Assembly: GCA_016193365.1 (NCBI GenBank)
Contig: JACPSI010000100.1
Coordinates: 1-33,811, forward strand
Length of the DNA: 33,811 bases
Source: Ignavibacteriales bacterium
GTDB lineage: Bacteria > Bacteroidota > Ignavibacteria > UBA10030
Direction: 5' to 3'
A program made the position numbers and the translations under genes. Numbering within the stretch: the first letter of the stretch is position 1; each line of letters opens with the position of its first letter. The notes under the pieces were generated by a model, which saw only the letters and a program-made list of their open reading frames with translations, had not been told where the DNA came from and ran no database searches. Shown piece after piece: positions 7,791 to 14,569 of the stretch.

Positions 7791-8264
7791 TCACGAGGGA
7801 AGCGACCTTTCAATGTACTGCGAATAGTCCGTTAACTTCTGAGCATACCTTTCGCTCATCAAATGCGACGACACCATAAAATCGGCCGTTGACCTGTTGC
7901 ACGCCGTTGGGATATTATACAGAACGGAGATTCTCAGCAGCGCTTTGACATCCACGTCATGCGGATGCGGTTGCATGGGATCCCAGAAGAAAATCAGGAC
8001 ATCGATCTTTTCTTCCGCAATCATCGCCCCAAGTTGCTGGTCGCCGCCGAAAGGGCCGGATTTGAGCTTCACGATGCCGTGTTTCAGCGTCCTGCCTTTT
8101 TCCAGTTTTTTTGTGATTGCATCCTCTACCAGCTTTCCCGTCGTCCCCGTGCAAATCAGTGTGTGGCTCAGGAGAGCATTCCAGTTCCATTCCACCCATT
8201 CCACAAGGTCTTTTTTTCGATTGTCATGCGCAACTAATGCGACTCGTTTTGAAGCTTCCATCAT
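7791..8264 (-). CDS. mgsA: Methylglyoxal synthase
   Basis: The enzyme converts dihydroxyacetone phosphate to methylglyoxal and phosphate in the cytoplasm, a bypass of lower glycolysis used when phosphate is short. The whole 157-residue protein follows the family. It has VALVAHDNRKKDLVEWV at the N-terminus, the phosphate-binding TGTTG loop, GPFGGDQQLGA with the catalytic Asp75 (E. coli Asp71), FFWDPM with Asp95, and the PHDVD segment with His102 and Asp105. There are two adjacent ATG codons (8264 and 8261). An AAGGA site upstream is compatible with either and slightly better spaced for the second. The gene is flanked by copies of a 42-bp repeat, one after its own stop and one at the end of rarA. 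Confidence 0.95.
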   Translation of the reverse strand: MMEASKRVALVAHDNRKKDLVEWVEWNWNALLSHTLICTGTTGKLVEDAITKKLEKGRTLKHGIVKLKSGPFGGDQQLGAMIAEEKIDVLIFFWDPMQPHPHDVDVKALLRISVLYNIPTACNRSTADFMVSSHLMSERYAQKLTDYSQYIERSLPS

Positions 8265-8339
8265 TCGGTCCTTCTTGATAAGTGTAATCTATGCAACAAC
8301 TTGCCATTGGAAAAAACAATGTACGCTGTCCGACTCAAG

Positions 8340-8381
8340 CTGTGATTATCTTTTTTTCTGCGTCATCAGTGTTCCATCTCA
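8340..8381 (-). repeat. Copy 2 of the 42-bp repeat, overlapping the rarA stop codon
   Basis: This is the partner of 7742-7783, in the same orientation. Its last three plus-strand bases are the rarA stop codon (8379-8381), so both copies mark 3' gene ends. Confidence 0.65.
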
Positions 8382-9710
8382 TGGTCGCCTCTTTTTCCAG
8401 AGTTTACTCAACCTTTCCTTGATCTCTTTCTCCTTCCCTATGTCCGTCGGCTTGTAGTAAATCTTGTCTTTCAGGTTATCGGGCAAATACTGCTCTTCCA
8501 CAAAATGTCCGTCATAATCGTGGCTGTATTTATACTCCGCCCCGTAGCCGAGTTCCTTCAGAAGCTTTGTTGGAGCGTTGCGGATGTGTAACGGCACAGG
8601 AAGGTTGGGCAGTTTTCTCACGTCTTCCATTGCCTGGCCGATCGCAAGCAACGAAGCGTTGCTTTTCGGAGCAGAGGCGAGATACGCAGCCGTTTGGGAA
8701 AGAATCAGCTGCGCCTCGGGCATCCCAACGTAATCGACGGCCGTAAAGCACGATGTCGCAAGGACGAGAGCGAAGGGGTCCGCGTTGCCGATGTCTTCCG
8801 AAGCAAGAATGACCATCCTGCGGGCGATGAATTTGATGTCCTCGCCTCCGTCCAGCATCCGCGCCATCCAGTAAATGGCGGCGTCAGGATCGCTTCCGCG
8901 CAAACTTTTGATGAAGGCCGAAATCGTATCGTAGTGCATTTCGCCTGTCTTGTCGTAGAGTGTATATTTGCGTTGAAATGCCTCTTCAATCGTTTGCTTC
9001 GTGATTCTCAGAGATTTATCCGGAGCGGGTTTCGTGAGCCTGGCGGAGGTTTCGAGTCCGTTGAGAAGTTTCCTCGCATCTCCGCCGGACATGAGCATAA
9101 GGAAATTCCTGTCCTCGATTTCCACCTTATGCTTCTTGAGCTCATCGTCATCTGCGAGAGCATGGTCGAGAATGGCGTCAAGTTCCTTTTTCCCGAGAGC
9201 ATCAAGGACATAGACCTGACAGCGGGAAAGGAGAGGAGAAATAACTTCGAAGGAAGGGTTTTCTGTCGTCGCGCCGATGAGCATGATTGCGCCATCTTCG
9301 ACGCTGTGCAAAAGCGCGTCCTGCTGTGCTTTGTTGAACCTGTGGATCTCGTCGATAAACAGGATGGTCTGCTTGCTCAGGTGTTTTCGGGATTTCTCCG
9401 CTTTTGCGATCACCTCACGGACTTCCTTGACGCCGGAGGAAACGGCGTTCAGCTGGACGTAATCGGCTTTGACGTAATTGGCGATAAGACGCGCGAGCGT
9501 GGTCTTTCCCGATCCCGGCGGTCCCCAGAGAACCATGGACGAGATCCTGCCGCTTTCGATCATGATGCGCAGAGGTTTTTGCGGACCTAGAAGATGCTCC
9601 TGTCCGAAGAATTCTTCGAGGGAGCTGGGCCTTACGCGTTCAGCAAGCGGAGTGTTTGGAAGCGTAGTCCGCTTTTTCCCTGCCGGTTCGCTGACGAATA
9701 AATCGGACAT
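8379..9710 (-). CDS. rarA: Replication-associated recombination protein A (AAA+ ATPase)
   Basis: RarA (also called MgsA in E. coli, unrelated to methylglyoxal synthase) is a clamp-loader-like AAA+ ATPase. It acts at stalled replication forks and binds SSB. The 443-residue length is typical. An opening LAERVRPSSLEEFFGQEHLL is followed by Walker A GPPGSGKT at residues 63-70 and Walker B ILFIDE at 116-121, continuing HRFNKAQQDALL. Sensor 1 GATTENPSFEV and the sensor 2/lid region follow. The C-terminal tetramerisation part (from about 270) holds YDTISAFIKSLRGSDPDAA and YWMARMLDGGEDIKFIARR, both family signatures. The ATG at 9710 lies 20 bp after the end of the outer-membrane barrel gene, so the two may be co-transcribed. 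Confidence 0.96.
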   Translation of the reverse strand: MSDLFVSEPAGKKRTTLPNTPLAERVRPSSLEEFFGQEHLLGPQKPLRIMIESGRISSMVLWGPPGSGKTTLARLIANYVKADYVQLNAVSSGVKEVREVIAKAEKSRKHLSKQTILFIDEIHRFNKAQQDALLHSVEDGAIMLIGATTENPSFEVISPLLSRCQVYVLDALGKKELDAILDHALADDDELKKHKVEIEDRNFLMLMSGGDARKLLNGLETSARLTKPAPDKSLRITKQTIEEAFQRKYTLYDKTGEMHYDTISAFIKSLRGSDPDAAIYWMARMLDGGEDIKFIARRMVILASEDIGNADPFALVLATSCFTAVDYVGMPEAQLILSQTAAYLASAPKSNASLLAIGQAMEDVRKLPNLPVPLHIRNAPTKLLKELGYGAEYKYSHDYDGHFVEEQYLPDNLKDKIYYKPTDIGKEKEIKERLSKLWKKRRP

Positions 9711-9730
9711 AACTGGAAGGAAGCCTCGAG

Positions 9731-10363
9731 CTAGCGAAGTTGATAGTGAAGCGTAAAGCTGAAATTGTGAAGGTTGGGGGCAGCGTAAGCCACAAAGGGA
9801 TCAAGCGTAATTCGGTCGTCGATTCCGATCATCGGATTAATGTACCAGCCGCTATCCGATATCCCTCCAAGCAGGGAACTGTTCCCCGAAACAGGGACGC
9901 CAATACCAAGTTTCAAAAAGGGCCTGGCAAAATTCCCCGGATGGTGGTGAAGGAAGTTTCCCTCCAGATAGAAAATGTCAGACGGTCCAAGACGCAACGT
10001 GGCACCCGGAAAAACGAATGGCTTGCCTCCTTGCACGCGTGAGCTGAAGAAATTCAGTCCTCCCCCGATCGCAAACCATCTGTGGTCATAGCGGACGTAA
10101 GGGTACGCTCCAACAACAAAATTAGAGCCGCCGTTGAGGTCTTCGCCGAAAAAGCCCAGTGCACCGTACGTGAGCGAGCGCAGTTTTCCATAGTCATCTT
10201 TCCAGGAAATCCCTCCGCCACCCGCAAAATAAGAGTGGTCGGGCCCGCACGCTTCAGGGTATTTGCCTGTTATAACTCCGAATTCAACCGATGTGGTACT
10301 CGTGTCCGGAGGAGTCAGGTTCGTGATGTAGGGAAGCAGGATGATAAAAGACAGGTATTTCAA
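9731..10363 (-). CDS. Probable outer-membrane beta-barrel protein
   Basis: This 210-residue protein has a short hydrophobic N-terminus (MKYLSFIILLPYITN) that could be a signal peptide. Alternating, aromatic-rich strands follow, such as LTYGALGFFGEDLNGGSNF, FAIGGGLNFFSSRV and IFYLEGNFL, and the last strand is NFSFTLHYQLR. This pattern fits a small outer-membrane barrel, but no named family is recognised. The start is a TTG at 10363. It is chosen because a full AGGAGG (plus-strand complement 10369-10374) sits 5 nt upstream and no better-placed ATG exists. It lies between the FtsB-like gene (30 bp upstream) and rarA. Confidence 0.7.
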   Translation of the reverse strand: MKYLSFIILLPYITNLTPPDTSTTSVEFGVITGKYPEACGPDHSYFAGGGGISWKDDYGKLRSLTYGALGFFGEDLNGGSNFVVGAYPYVRYDHRWFAIGGGLNFFSSRVQGGKPFVFPGATLRLGPSDIFYLEGNFLHHHPGNFARPFLKLGIGVPVSGNSSLLGGISDSGWYINPMIGIDDRITLDPFVAYAAPNLHNFSFTLHYQLR

Positions 10364-10393
10364 GATCGCCTCCTGAAATTTTTAAGGAAAGAA

Positions 10394-10729
10394 TCAGTCT
10401 TTCTTGACCCGATACACAGTTTCGCCCTCGCGCGCCATGCCGTATTTCTCGCGGGCGATTTTCTCTATTTCATGTTTGTCAGTTTCAAGGCGCTTGATTT
10501 GAGCCAGAAGATTCTGAGTTTCTTCCTGAGCCTTGCGGATTTTCTCGAGTGTTTCGCTTCGCTGTCGTTCCAGCCTGATGCGAGTGAGAATTCCGTAGTT
10601 TCCGAATACAACGTAAGAGCCGATAAACAGGCCGAGGAAAAGGAAAAAGACCCGACGCTTGTGCTTAAGAGTTTTCCTGGTGAGGTTTTTGAGGAGAGCC
10701 TGACTCGAAGGTTTTCGGTAGAATTCCAC
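10394..10729 (-). CDS. FtsB/DivIC-family septum formation protein
   Basis: This 111-residue single-pass membrane protein has the layout of FtsB/DivIC cell-division proteins. A basic cytoplasmic N-terminus (KHKRR) leads to one transmembrane helix (VFFLFLGLFIGSYVVFG, about 27-43). A periplasmic coiled coil of roughly residues 50-95 follows, with heptad-like Leu/Ile and many Glu/Lys/Gln. The closing EKIAREKYGMAREGETVYRV is the hallmark of the family. In the divisome FtsB bridges FtsL and FtsQ and helps to activate septal peptidoglycan synthesis. The start is GTG at 10729: the only earlier in-frame codons before a stop are not start codons. It follows the ddl-lipoprotein group by 49 bp. Confidence 0.88.
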   Translation of the reverse strand: MEFYRKPSSQALLKNLTRKTLKHKRRVFFLFLGLFIGSYVVFGNYGILTRIRLERQRSETLEKIRKAQEETQNLLAQIKRLETDKHEIEKIAREKYGMAREGETVYRVKKD

Positions 10730-10778
10730 GAAGAAATGTACGATTATCTATGCCCTCGTGCAACGGCGGCGAAAAGGC

Positions 10779-11306
10779 TCATTTATCTTTCTTTCGAAAC
10801 CTGACCACCGTGCCTTTGACGGTGAATTCTGCTCCTGTCGGCAGAAACAGAATGGTTACAATCGAGCCTGCGACAAGGGGAGCAATCTCGGCTTTGTCCG
10901 GACTGTAGCTCAATAACACCAGTGAGCCGCCGACAAGAACAAACCACGAAACGCCTTTGATAAACATGGTCACGCTGTTAAGTGGATTATTCCCGGCGGA
11001 TATTCTGAGATTCACGATTCCGTCTCCGTCGTTCTGCCGAACGACATCATTCAGCCGCTCGGTGAAATCCTTTTCGGGGTGAGGGCTAAGAGGCCATCCG
11101 AAACTCCAGCCGGAAAAGGACATGACGAAACCGTTGACTTCGTCATAGTCTCCCGGGCCGAGCACGTTGAGTTCAGGATCATGCACGAATTGGGACATGG
11201 ACACGGGCTTCTCGAGTGACGGAGCGCCCAGGGTGAACTCCGCTCCTGTGTAGCATCCCAGCGTCATAACAGTCAAAAGTGCAAACGTCGCGCTGCGGAA
11301 TCTCAT
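10779..11306 (-). CDS. Lipoprotein of unknown function, second of a related pair
   Basis: The signal peptide MRFRSATFALLTVMTLGC ends in a lipobox (LGC, Cys18), so the product is probably anchored to a membrane outside the cytoplasm. Residues of about 90-105 read NDGDGIVNLRISAG, close to GDGIVNAKIEAY in the preceding gene. Both are followed by a segment on an aromatic-rich background (SFGWPL, YSFAWDLL), so the two look like distant paralogues. Two hydrophobic stretches follow (FVLVGGSLVLLSY and PLVAGSIVTILFL), with a basic C-terminus. The start ATG overlaps the stop of the preceding gene by ATGA (11303-11306), which suggests translational coupling. No function is known. Confidence 0.72.
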   Translation of the reverse strand: MRFRSATFALLTVMTLGCYTGAEFTLGAPSLEKPVSMSQFVHDPELNVLGPGDYDEVNGFVMSFSGWSFGWPLSPHPEKDFTERLNDVVRQNDGDGIVNLRISAGNNPLNSVTMFIKGVSWFVLVGGSLVLLSYSPDKAEIAPLVAGSIVTILFLPTGAEFTVKGTVVRFRKKDK

Positions 11307-11824
11307 GGTGTTGTCTTCGTCAACCTGTAGATTTTTCCCTCAAACTCGAGAGTCTCCTGCGTGACGTCTCCCGGCCCCGATGATTCGGTTTTTCCAAAAA
11401 TCATACTGGCGAGCAGGTCCCATGCAAAGGAATACCAGGGTATGTACGCCTCGATCTTTGCGTTGACGATGCCGTCCCCGATAAATCTGTCCGCCTCGCC
11501 CTGGAATGCACGTTCCATATGATAGACAACGTTCCCACGTGTTACTTCCGTACCGCCCACGTACAGCGTAAAGTGTTCTCCGGTATAGGTTCGTTCCTTC
11601 TCTGAAACGTGAGCACTCGATGCAACGATGGATTCAACGAACTCGGGAGAGCCGGCGGAGTTCGACGACAAGGTTTTTGCCATGTTCCCAAAGTACACTG
11701 GCCGCGAGGCATCGATGACGAGAGAGTTCCGACTTGTTACACAACCCGTGAGGCTGACCATCAGGCAAAACACAAACAATGGAAGAAACGTCGGACGCTC
11801 AGTGGTCAGTCTGCGGAAATTCAT
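11303..11824 (-). CDS. Lipoprotein of unknown function coupled to ddl
   Basis: The start at 11824 is preferred because its ATG overlaps the ddl stop as ATGA (11821-11824). An in-frame TTG at 11833 inside ddl is possible but unnecessary. The signal peptide (about 27 residues, with PLFVFCLMVSLTGC) ends in a clear lipobox. The mature protein has GEHFTLYVGG, then FIGDGIVNAKIEAYIPWYSF, shared in outline with the next gene, and ends EGKIYRLTKTTP. The GDGIVN core within a mixed alpha/beta stretch suggests a small domain that folds outside the cytoplasm. The position directly behind ddl hints at an envelope role, but this is only context. Confidence 0.72.
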   Translation of the reverse strand: MNFRRLTTERPTFLPLFVFCLMVSLTGCVTSRNSLVIDASRPVYFGNMAKTLSSNSAGSPEFVESIVASSAHVSEKERTYTGEHFTLYVGGTEVTRGNVVYHMERAFQGEADRFIGDGIVNAKIEAYIPWYSFAWDLLASMIFGKTESSGPGDVTQETLEFEGKIYRLTKTTP

Positions 11825-12936
11825 CTGTACCAATCTTTCTTTGGTTCAAAGATTGTTCTCAGATTCTGTTTTGCCTTGTGTCGTTCGATCGCGAGTTCGA
11901 TGAGCCTGTCGAGGAGCCTTGGATAAGCAATTCCCGACGCCTCCCAGAGTTTCGGATACATGCTGATAGAGGTAAAACCCGGGATCGTGTTCAACTCGTT
12001 GAGAAAAACCTTATTGGTTTTTTTTGCAACAAGAAAATCCGCACGAGCCATCCCGGCGCAATCAAGCGTCTTGAAACTCTGCACGGCGATTTCCTGCACG
12101 TTCTTTGTTGTCGCTTTCGGAAGCTTTGCCGGAATAACAGCCGTCGATTTCCCGTCGACGTATTTTGCGTCGTAATCGTAAAATTCGTTCGACGGAATAA
12201 TCTCACCGGGCACGGAGGCGATAGGGTCATCATTCCCCAGAACGCTGCATTCGATCTCGCGCGCGTTCTGGACGCCTTTTTCCACAAGGATTTTTCTGTC
12301 GTACTCTCCCGCAAGCCGGATTGCCGCAATCAACTCCGTTCGATCGTGCGCCTTGGAGATTCCGATGCTTGAACCCAGGTTCGCAGGTTTTACAAACATT
12401 GGATAGCGAAGATTTTTTTCGGTGAAGGAGACAATCCTTTTCTGGTTTTTCTCAAAATCATGGAGAAAGAACCAAACGCTTGGGGTCACTGGAATCCTTG
12501 CTTGACGCAGCAAATCTTTTTGCACGACTTTATCCATGGCCAACGCCGAGCCAAGAACCCCTGCACCAACGTAGGGTATATCAGCGAGTTCGAAAAGTCC
12601 CTGAATGGTTCCATCCTCGCCGTATGTGCCATGAAGAACGGGAAACAAAACATCGACGGATTTGTTCTGACCCGCCGAATTCAACGGGACGAGTGCTTTC
12701 TTGCTGGGGTCGGGGACAATGAGGTGTTCAGGCTGACTGCCGATGTCGGTTTTTTCTTTGAGCAGTTTTAATGCGTCGTTCGAGCTCAGCCATCGCCCTT
12801 CCGGGCTAATTCCGATGGGAACGATCTCGTATTTTTCTTTATCGAGCGCGTTCATCACTGACGCCGCGGAAACGAGTGAAACCTCGTGTTCAGCAGAACG
12901 GCCGCCGAAAACTATGCCGATTCTAAGCTTGGACAT
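11821..12936 (-). CDS. ddl: D-alanine--D-alanine ligase
   Basis: This ATP-grasp enzyme joins two D-alanines in the cytoplasm to make the dipeptide that ends the peptidoglycan stem. The 371-residue sequence has the N-terminal [19 protein letters not shown], a family signature. It continues with [20 protein letters not shown], then the ATP-binding [19 protein letters not shown], the [10 protein letters not shown] segment, and the metal-binding C-terminal ARADFLV...[18 protein letters not shown]. The length is that of the longer Ddl type, as in VanA-like and DdlA enzymes. Two lipoprotein genes follow with ATGA overlaps and an FtsB-like gene lies further on, a plausible cell-wall and division operon. 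The ATG at 12936 has only a weak ribosome-binding site. Confidence 0.97.
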   Translation of the reverse strand: MSKLRIGIVFGGRSAEHEVSLVSAASVMNALDKEKYEIVPIGISPEGRWLSSNDALKLLKEKTDIGSQPEHLIVPDPSKKALVPLNSAGQNKSVDVLFPVLHGTYGEDGTIQGLFELADIPYVGAGVLGSALAMDKVVQKDLLRQARIPVTPSVWFFLHDFEKNQKRIVSFTEKNLRYPMFVKPANLGSSIGISKAHDRTELIAAIRLAGEYDRKILVEKGVQNAREIECSVLGNDDPIASVPGEIIPSNEFYDYDAKYVDGKSTAVIPAKLPKATTKNVQEIAVQSFKTLDCAGMARADFLVAKKTNKVFLNELNTIPGFTSISMYPKLWEASGIAYPRLLDRLIELAIERHKAKQNLRTIFEPKKDWYR

Positions 12937-12943
12937 AACTGAT

Positions 12944-12980
12944 GTATGGATTGATGGATTGCTGGATGATTGGATTAATG
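12944..12980 (-). repeat. Left ATCC-rich inverted repeat beside the four-helix-bundle gene
   Basis: The reverse complement of this 37-bp stretch matches 13433-13469 at about 28 of 37 positions without gaps, including TAATCCAA and AATCCATAC. The pair brackets the four-helix-bundle gene. A fragment of the same type occurs at 24111-24126. Confidence 0.6.
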
Positions 12981-12983
12981 CGG

Positions 12984-13416
12984 CTAGGGATTATAGTCTT
13001 CGATCTCTTCAAAAACTTGATCGTTCCAAGTGCCTTCATCCATTTTCTTCTGTAAACTTTGTACGAGCCGGAGAAGCTTGTTCTCAACTTCGTAATGAAG
13101 CACATCGATCTTATGAAACTGCTCCTCTGTGATTCTCTTAGTCACAAGGAAGCCAACGCACCGCGTCAGGGTTTCTGATAAAGAACGCAACATATAGAGA
13201 TTGCAAGTACTCTTTTACCGATCTTCGAGAATAACCCTCTGAAATGTTTGGCGACACGGACTGACTGGAGTCGATAATTTGAGATTTTGATTTGTAATCA
13301 ATGTCGATGGCATCAACCGTCTCGAAAACAAGTTTGTGCAACTCGATTGACTTTCGCCACACATCGAGTTTCATGTAACCGCGATTGAGGTTTCTCAACG
13401 ACGTATACTCGGTCAT
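12984..13416 (-). pseudogene. 23S rRNA intervening-sequence-type four-helix-bundle protein, frameshifted
   Basis: The ATG at 13416 has a strong AGGAGG site. The first frame reads YMKLDVWRKSIELHKLVFET, then SQIIDSSQSVSPNISEGYSR and EYLQSLYVA, the classic N-terminal half of S23/IVS four-helix-bundle proteins. It then drifts into an unrelated tail and stops near 13138. The second half continues in another frame as [20 protein letters not shown] and [20 protein letters not shown], the expected C-terminal helices. The shift lies near 13178-13192. Loss of a few bases between short GCG repeats would explain it, but this is a guess. Such proteins are often carried in rRNA insertions or as isolated mobile genes; their function is poorly known. 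ATCC-rich inverted repeats flank the unit. Confidence 0.8.
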
Positions 13417-13432
13417 TTGTCCTCCTAAGTTT

Positions 13433-13469
13433 CACTAATCCAACAATCCGCTCATCCAAAAATCCATAC
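13433..13469 (+). repeat. Right ATCC-rich inverted repeat beside the four-helix-bundle gene
   Basis: Partner of 12944-12980 in opposite orientation, 37 bp, ending AATCCATAC. It lies 16 bp upstream of the start codon, just outside the ribosome-binding site. Confidence 0.6.
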
Positions 13470-13484
13470 CATGTTTCCTCGTTC

Positions 13485-14231
13485 TTATTTCCGCAATATC
13501 TCGCGAATTATGTCTTTCAGCTCTTCTTCGTTCGTGTACTCGAGTTCTTGCATTGGTTCGCACGCGATCTTCTGAGAAAAATCCTTGCCATAACTCGTTT
13601 CGCTGATCGACCGAAGTTTCTCGATCTCGCCGGGAGTCAACGGTTTTTCGCCGCCGAGCATTCTCGCGACAAACGCAATGTGCGCGGCGTGTTCTACTTT
13701 TTCCATCTTGAAATACGCCTCGTCCAGATCTTTTCCATACGTTACGACGCCATGGTTGGCAAGAAGAATGGCGTCAGCTTTCTTTACGTAAGGCGCAAGA
13801 GCTTCTGAAACTTCCTTTGTGGAAGGAGTCGCATACTGAGCCAGCGGAATGGCTCCAAGTCCAACAATAACTTCAGGGAAGAGGCACTCATTCAATGGCA
13901 TCCTAGCGGTGGCAAAACCCGTCGCATGCGTCGGATGGGCATGCACAACCGCCCCAGCATCATCCCGTTGACCATATATAAAGAGGTGCATGTCGAGCTC
14001 CGTGGAGGCTTTTCTGCTGAGTGTCACCGGTGTTCCATCCGCCTTAACCTCTACAAGGTCTGCCTCTGTGACCCTGCCCTTATTCAACGCGGAAGGTGTG
14101 ACCAGAAGGTTTCCGTTGGAAAGACGTGCGCTGACATTGCCGTCGCTGGCAGTCACGAAGCCCCTGTGATACAAAAGATGACAAACGTTTACAAGCTGGC
14201 GTGAAATCTCTGAGCGGGAGGAGGGTTCCAT
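13485..14231 (-). CDS. Class II aldolase/adducin-family protein (fuculose-phosphate-aldolase-like)
   Basis: This 248-residue cytoplasmic protein has the class II aldolase fold. These zinc enzymes cleave sugar phosphates such as L-fuculose 1-phosphate or L-ribulose 5-phosphate derivatives. Visible features are GFVTASDGNVSARL near the N-terminus, TPSALNKGRVTEADLV, and STELDMH with Glu78. The zinc ligands His97 and His99 lie in VVHAHPTHATGFA, and His160 in LLANHGVVTYGKDL. The order and spacing match E. coli FucA (Glu73, His92, His94, His155). The exact sugar substrate cannot be told from sequence. No other sugar genes are nearby. It is divergent from hppA, with a hairpin-rich space between. Confidence 0.88.
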   Translation of the reverse strand: MEPSSRSEISRQLVNVCHLLYHRGFVTASDGNVSARLSNGNLLVTPSALNKGRVTEADLVEVKADGTPVTLSRKASTELDMHLFIYGQRDDAGAVVHAHPTHATGFATARMPLNECLFPEVIVGLGAIPLAQYATPSTKEVSEALAPYVKKADAILLANHGVVTYGKDLDEAYFKMEKVEHAAHIAFVARMLGGEKPLTPGEIEKLRSISETSYGKDFSQKIACEPMQELEYTNEEELKDIIREILRK

Positions 14232-14569
14232 CGGCGAGGACTATAATAACCAAAAGACGAGTGAGTATCAATGAACCATGACCTTCCGAAGGTTCCATGG
14301 TTTCTTCTCGACCTTCGGAAGGTTTACCTGTGAATAATTGAACCTTAAACCTGTTAACTTTTCGAAGGCCAAGGATGAGCGGAGAGAACCTTCGAAAGGT
14401 CGATGAAAAAACTGAGTGAATTTTGAAAAAAAGTTTCCTATACTTCCACTCGCCTTTCGGTGTTTTTCCTACATATTGAGATGTACGCTCCCTTCAGGGG
14501 TGGCTGTTTTTCAAAAACCGTTTCAACAATCATTTTTTTAAGAAAGAGAAAGGATGTAACAAGAGACGG
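14232..14569. other. Hairpin-rich divergent intergenic region upstream of hppA
   Basis: This 338-bp space separates the minus-strand aldolase from plus-strand hppA. It holds an inverted pair of ACCTTCSGAAGGT palindromes (14281-14293 and 14311-14323). The first is extended by AACCATG/CATGGTT arms (14274-14280 and about 14296-14302). A degenerate copy lies at 14388-14400. A T-rich, A-rich stretch follows up to the hppA start. Promoters for both genes must lie here, but I cannot place convincing -35/-10 boxes. Confidence 0.6.
14281..14323. repeat. ACCTTCSGAAGGT inverted pair upstream of hppA
   Basis: ACCTTCCGAAGGT (14281-14293) and its reverse complement ACCTTCGGAAGGT (14311-14323) are separated by 17 bp. 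Each 13-mer is itself nearly palindromic. The same arrangement recurs at 16748-16787, and with 11-bp arms at 28213-28257. Confidence 0.75.

Noticed and set aside
8694-9590. Long plus-strand open frame of nearly 300 codons
   Set aside because: It is entirely antisense to rarA, which has all family motifs; no ribosome-binding site or domain is visible.
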